This document shows, one piece after another, positions 6,635-9,637 of a stretch of 9,637 bases of DNA. Numbering within the stretch: position 1 is the stretch's first letter; every line of letters begins with the position of its first letter. Position numbers and translations under genes: made by a program. The notes below the pieces were generated by a model. It was not told the DNA's origin. It searched no databases and saw only the letters and a list, made by a program, of their open reading frames with translations. Source of the DNA: an uncultured Oscillospiraceae bacterium (GTDB lineage Bacteria > Bacillota > Clostridia > Oscillospirales > Acutalibacteraceae); assembly GCA_902462665.1 (NCBI GenBank), contig CABQCM010000023.1:1-9637 (forward strand). The letters run 5' to 3'.

Positions 6635-7744
6635 ATGTATCAAATTATTTATGAGCCTTGCTGTGTATATGAATTTGCTGCAGAAGAGCTGGCGCGTTAT
6701 TATACCGCTATGACCGGCGAGATTTTACTGCGCTACCTGGAAAAGACCACCGATGCATCCCCTATTTATTTGGGGAGCCCCCAATGGATAGAAAATATGA
6801 CCGGCTTATCGGCTCCTGTGGAACGGCTTCGTTACGATGGTTATTGGATTCGCGTTTTCAAAAATCAGATTATGATTTCTGGTAAAGAACCCAGAAGCGT
6901 TCTTTATGGGGTATATCGCTTATTGGAGGATGCGGGATGCCAATGGATGTTTCCGGGAGCGCAGGGCGAAATTATCCCGCAATATCCCGCTCTCCCCTTT
7001 GCTGAGGGTGAAATCATTGACAATCCCGACTTTGAAATCCGCGCCTCGACTGACGATACCCGCATGGAAGAACTTCCCGACAGCTTTGCTAGCGAATTAA
7101 CCGAGTCACTGGATTGGGCGGCTAAGAATCGTCTCAACACCTATTTCTGCCAAGTGAACCTCTTTTCCGGAGATATGTTTTTAAAACCGCTGGTCATGCG
7201 AGAAATTACCAAGCGCGGCTTTCGCCTAGAAATCGGCGGGCATGGAACCTGGCAATATGTTCGTCGGGAGCTTTTTGAAACCCGGCCGGAATTGTTCCGT
7301 GAGGTTGACGGCCAGCGCCGGCAGGACGGCAACTTTTGCAGTTCCAATGCCGATGCGGTGGAGATGGTCGTAGAGGGTGTAGGGAATTTGCTGAAAAAGC
7401 TGCCCTCCATCGCCTGCTTTCATTTATGGTTTGAGGACGTATTTTCGGGCAGTTGGTGCGAATGCCCGCAATGCCGTCCTCTTTCCTCCGCACAGCAAAT
7501 GCTCAACGTCATTCAAGCGGTGGCTCTGCGCTATCCCAATTTGCAGGTAGATCTGATCCTTTACCATGACAGCGAGGATATCCGCGCTGCCAGAGGGACT
7601 TCCCACCAATATTTCCGCCTATTACGCCCCGCGGGAACGCTGTTATGCGCATCGGATTTCCGATCCCTCCTGCCGCCGCAACCGGAAATACTACAGCCAG
7701 CTAACCGAAGCTGCCCAAAAGTTCGCATCGGTCTATCCCTTTGA
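6635..7744 (+). CDS. N-terminal fragment of the DUF4838-type protein
   Basis: As it stands this frame gives 369 residues. Residues 1 to about 118 resemble the N-terminal alpha/beta domain of GH67/GH20-type enzymes: an AAEELARYYTAMTG helix near 15-28, an IYLGSP strand, GYWIRV, and VLYGVYRLLEDAGCQWMFPG with W104. The predicted barrel follows, with FHLWFEDVFSG (262-272) and WCECPQC (274-280). The last 57 residues, after D312, are out of frame and look unrelated to the family. The start is ATG 6635, with GGGAGTG (6623-6629) before it and a promoter at 6575-6603. It is divergent from the GxGYxYP gene. Confidence 0.8.
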   Translation: MYQIIYEPCCVYEFAAEELARYYTAMTGEILLRYLEKTTDASPIYLGSPQWIENMTGLSAPVERLRYDGYWIRVFKNQIMISGKEPRSVLYGVYRLLEDAGCQWMFPGAQGEIIPQYPALPFAEGEIIDNPDFEIRASTDDTRMEELPDSFASELTESLDWAAKNRLNTYFCQVNLFSGDMFLKPLVMREITKRGFRLEIGGHGTWQYVRRELFETRPELFREVDGQRRQDGNFCSSNADAVEMVVEGVGNLLKKLPSIACFHLWFEDVFSGSWCECPQCRPLSSAQQMLNVIQAVALRYPNLQVDLILYHDSEDIRAARGTSHQYFRLLRPAGTLLCASDFRSLLPPQPEILQPANRSCPKVRIGLSL

Positions 7745-8516
7745 ATATTATACCGATATGATTTTGTTCAACAAAATGGGAACCAATCTACAAAAAGTCC
7801 TGTGGGAAGATCTGCACGATTATAAAGCCCTTGGCGTCAACGCCGTCACCCTGCTGAAATTTCATCGTTATTCCTGGTTTGCTTATAAACTGGCCATGGT
7901 GACTTTTGCCAAAACCGCTTGGCGCTTGGATACCGATTATCTTAAGCTTCGGGAAAGCTTCTGCCAAACCTATTTCCAAGACAGTAAGGACGCCATGTTG
8001 GAGTATTACGAGCTGCAGGAGAAGGCGACCCAATTTTTGCTGGAATTCTGCGGCTACGACGAGGTGCACGACATTCGCAATATTATTCCGTTAAACCCAG
8101 AGTTTTCCCGGCGGCATTTGGACGATTTGACCCAGGCGGAGGAGCTTTACCGCCAGATGGACCAGCTTCTCGACCAAGCGCTTGAGAGGGAGACGCAAAG
8201 AGCGGTGCGGTATCTTTTGAACGGTGAAAAAATAATACTGTCCATTACCCGGCGAACGGCATCCATTACCTATCGGCTGATGGATGCCCGTCATCGCCAG
8301 GCCTTTGAAATGATGCCCCAAGCGGAATTCGACGCGGTGATGGACGAGCTCATTGCCGAAAATGAAGCCCTTGCGGCGCTAAGTCAGAGCCTGCCTGTTT
8401 CCCTGGTGGGGATCAATGGGAAAACCATCTTTCCAAACCATTTATGCGGTGACCTGAATACTTTTTACCGTTCGATGAAATCTCAAGAAGAAACTCGAGA
8501 ATTTAAGACCTTTTAG
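7566..8516 (+). CDS. C-terminal fragment of the DUF4838-type protein
   Basis: The frame opens with an internal ATG at 7566, but no ribosome binding site precedes it and it lies inside the upstream reading frame, so it is unlikely to be translated alone. From about 7569 it carries the rest of the barrel: APRERCYAHRISDPSC followed by N-x-KYY, then DYKALGVNAV and a helical C-terminal part (about 7900-8400). It ends at TAG 8514-8516 without a convincing terminator. If the sequence is correct, this part is probably not made. Confidence 0.75.
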   Translation: MTARISALPEGLPTNISAYYAPRERCYAHRISDPSCRRNRKYYSQLTEAAQKFASVYPFEYYTDMILFNKMGTNLQKVLWEDLHDYKALGVNAVTLLKFHRYSWFAYKLAMVTFAKTAWRLDTDYLKLRESFCQTYFQDSKDAMLEYYELQEKATQFLLEFCGYDEVHDIRNIIPLNPEFSRRHLDDLTQAEELYRQMDQLLDQALERETQRAVRYLLNGEKIILSITRRTASITYRLMDARHRQAFEMMPQAEFDAVMDELIAENEALAALSQSLPVSLVGINGKTIFPNHLCGDLNTFYRSMKSQEETREFKTF

Positions 8517-8618
8517 GTGGGAAAATGACATTGAAAAAGCATTCCTTCCCAGGCAAACAGGCGAATTCATTGTGGATATTCTCCTCTTTTTTCCAATGCA
8601 ACTGCAAGGATAATGACA

Positions 8619-8647
8619 TAGACTTCGTAAGAACTATGTGCTATAAA
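8619..8647 (+). promoter_or_regulatory. Promoter of the alpha-galactosidase-like gene
   Basis: TAGACT (8619-8624), 17 bases, then TATAAA (8642-8647) preceded by TGC, an extended -10 element. An imperfect dyad with CATAG / CTATG arms (8617-8621 and 8634-8638) and inner CTT / AAG arms overlaps the -35 and spacer, a possible operator. The start would be near 8654, leaving a leader of about 45 bases before ATG 8699. Confidence 0.6.
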
Positions 8648-8698
8648 TAATGGCAGATAAGTCTTTGAGTATCTTTTGCAAAGTGAGGAGATTCCAAT

Positions 8699-9637
8699 AT
8701 GATTCACATTTCACGAACCCCGGACGACATTATGATCATCACGCAGCAGGGAACGGCCGGCGACGCCGCGGTACGCTTTGAGGAAGCGGACGGCGGGATG
8801 TCGGTCTTCTTGTCAGCGCAGGATGTGCATCCCCGTTTTGTGATGCTGCGTTGGAACGAAAAAAACACCGAGCCGGTACGGGTTCTGGGCGATACTTGGG
8901 AGCGGGCCTACGCCAACCTGACTTGGAAATCGCTGGACGGAGAACGGTTCATGCCATGGTATTTTCTCGCCTCCAACGGTCATAGCACCCTCGGCTGCGG
9001 CGTTAAGACACAGCCGAACAGCTTTGTCAGTTTTGAATATGACGCCAGCGGCGTTAGCTGTTGGTTTGACGTGCGCTGCGGCGACCAAGGCGTGCAGCTC
9101 CAGGGCCGTGAACTGTGTATGGGCACACTGGTTTGCCGCGAGTATGACGGCATCTCCTCCTTTGAGGCGGCCTGCCGCTTTTGTAAGGAGCTTTGTCCCA
9201 ATCCTATTTTTCCGAAGGAACCCGTTTATGGCGGAAACAATTGGTACTATGCTTATGGCCAGAGTTCGGCTGAGGAAATCTATGAGGATTCCCGTCTGAT
9301 TGCCAGTCTTGCTCAAGGCAACGAAGTGCGCCCCTTTATGATTATTGACGATTGTTGGTCGCCGGTGCGGTGCGCAGGCCCCTGGCAGCCCAACGAAAAG
9401 TTTGGCGATATGAGTCAGGTTGCCCGCAAAATGAAAGACATTGGGGTGCGCCCCGGCATTTGGATTCGGCTGCTTCATGACGTGCTGGCCGAGCAGGCTC
9501 ATCCCGAATGGCTGCTGTGCGGCGAATATCTCGATCCCTCCCTTCCACAAGTACAGGAATATCTTCGCGCCACCATTGCACAGGTGAAAAGTTGGGGCTT
9601 TGAGCTGCTCAAGCACGACTTTTCCACCTTGGATATA
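8699..9637 (+). CDS. Alpha-galactosidase-like glycosidase (GH36/GH27 clan), N-terminal part, runs off right edge
   Basis: I read 313 residues with no stop. Residues 1 to about 175 look like the beta-sandwich that precedes the barrel in GH36 enzymes. The TIM barrel begins at GGNNWYYAYG (178-187), followed by strand 1 with IIDDCW (215-220), where GH27/GH36 enzymes usually have DDGW; here Cys replaces Gly. RPGIWIR is the next strand, and LLKHDFS (303-309) places D307 as the likely catalytic nucleophile (the K-x-D pattern of the clan). The acid/base residue would lie past the window edge. It has no signal peptide, so it is probably cytosolic, removing alpha-linked galactose or a related sugar from imported oligosaccharides. 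GAGGAG (8685-8690) sits 8 bases before ATG 8699. The exact family (GH36, GH27 or a relative) and substrate remain open. Confidence 0.8.
   Translation, partial: MIHISRTPDDIMIITQQGTAGDAAVRFEEADGGMSVFLSAQDVHPRFVMLRWNEKNTEPVRVLGDTWERAYANLTWKSLDGERFMPWYFLASNGHSTLGCGVKTQPNSFVSFEYDASGVSCWFDVRCGDQGVQLQGRELCMGTLVCREYDGISSFEAACRFCKELCPNPIFPKEPVYGGNNWYYAYGQSSAEEIYEDSRLIASLAQGNEVRPFMIIDDCWSPVRCAGPWQPNEKFGDMSQVARKMKDIGVRPGIWIRLLHDVLAEQAHPEWLLCGEYLDPSLPQVQEYLRATIAQVKSWGFELLKHDFSTLDI

Larger units (their letters stand above)
6635..8516 (+). pseudogene. Frameshifted DUF4838-type putative glycosidase (whole gene)
   Basis: Two overlapping frames encode one protein of the DUF4838 type, a group with an alpha-glucuronidase-like N-terminal domain and a predicted TIM-barrel catalytic domain. 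The N-terminal half (frame of 6635) is good up to LILYHD at residues 307-312; the family-like sequence then continues in the +1 frame from about 7569 with TARIS, and soon APRERCYAH. A missing dinucleotide after GAC at 7568-7570 (for example AC from an ACAC run) would rejoin them and restore about 627 residues; a single extra base is the other option. No stop, slippery motif or internal ribosome binding site suggests programmed frameshifting. Candidate catalytic acids E267 and D268 and a C-x-C-x-x-C group (275-280) lie before the break. It has no signal peptide. The shift is either a true inactivating mutation or a sequencing/assembly error. Confidence 0.82.

Noticed and set aside
7555..7580. 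Programmed ribosomal frameshifting in the DUF4838 gene
   Set aside because: There is no slippery heptamer, no stop codon at the shift point and no convincing downstream structure. A mutation or sequence error is simpler.
8518..8592. Terminator after the DUF4838 gene
   Set aside because: TGGGAA / TTCCCA arms (8518-8523, 8546-8551) have a long loop and no T tract after them, and the T run at 8587-8592 has no GC-rich hairpin before it.
8813..9616. 267-residue open frame on the minus strand
   Set aside because: It is antisense to the alpha-galactosidase-like gene, has low-complexity composition with no recognisable domain, and lacks a ribosome site. The plus-strand frame has clear barrel motifs.
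1..9637. CRISPR array, tRNA, rRNA, insertion sequence or integrase
   Set aside because: No regularly spaced repeats, cloverleaf-like sequence, rRNA motifs or transposase/integrase motifs were seen on either strand.

Overview
The window reads like a chromosomal segment of an anaerobic, gut-type Firmicute, most likely a clostridium. The support is strong AGGAGG-type ribosome binding sites, sigma-70/SigA-like promoters with 17-base spacers, a feoAB ferrous-iron system with a His-rich FeoB, a 4Fe-4S type-4 uracil-DNA glycosylase, and a set of glycosidases without signal peptides. This placement is inferred from gene content and style, not from a marker gene.

Layout: (1) Positions 1-1088, minus strand: feoA then feoB, overlapping by 8 bases; feoB runs off the left edge. 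(2) Positions 1139-1208: two divergent promoters with adjacent -35 boxes and two small dyads, one serving feoAB and the other the next gene. (3) 1258-3915, plus: an 885-residue cytosolic protein that looks like a six-hairpin, (alpha/alpha)6-barrel glycosidase of unclear family, followed by a hairpin terminator. (4) 3985-4572, plus: type-4 uracil-DNA glycosylase. (5) 4585-4618: a strong hairpin between convergent genes. (6) 4641-6389, minus: a GxGYxYP-type putative glycoside hydrolase with its own near-consensus promoter and a leader of about 140 bases containing a 9-bp hairpin. (7) 6635-8516, plus: a DUF4838-type putative glycosidase split by one frameshift near 7570, so the two overlapping reading frames are one broken gene (or a sequence error). 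(8) 8699-9637, plus: the first 313 residues of an alpha-galactosidase-like (GH36/GH27 clan) enzyme that runs off the right edge.

Four of the seven genes look like enzymes acting on glycans, and none shows a signal peptide or membrane anchor. They would act in the cytosol on imported oligosaccharides. Each has its own promoter or is divergent from its neighbour, so this is a neighbourhood of carbohydrate genes and not one operon. No transporter or regulator gene is visible here. Three of the four belong to poorly characterised groups, which makes the locus a candidate for an undescribed glycan-breakdown pathway. The iron-uptake and DNA-repair genes are probably unrelated bystanders.
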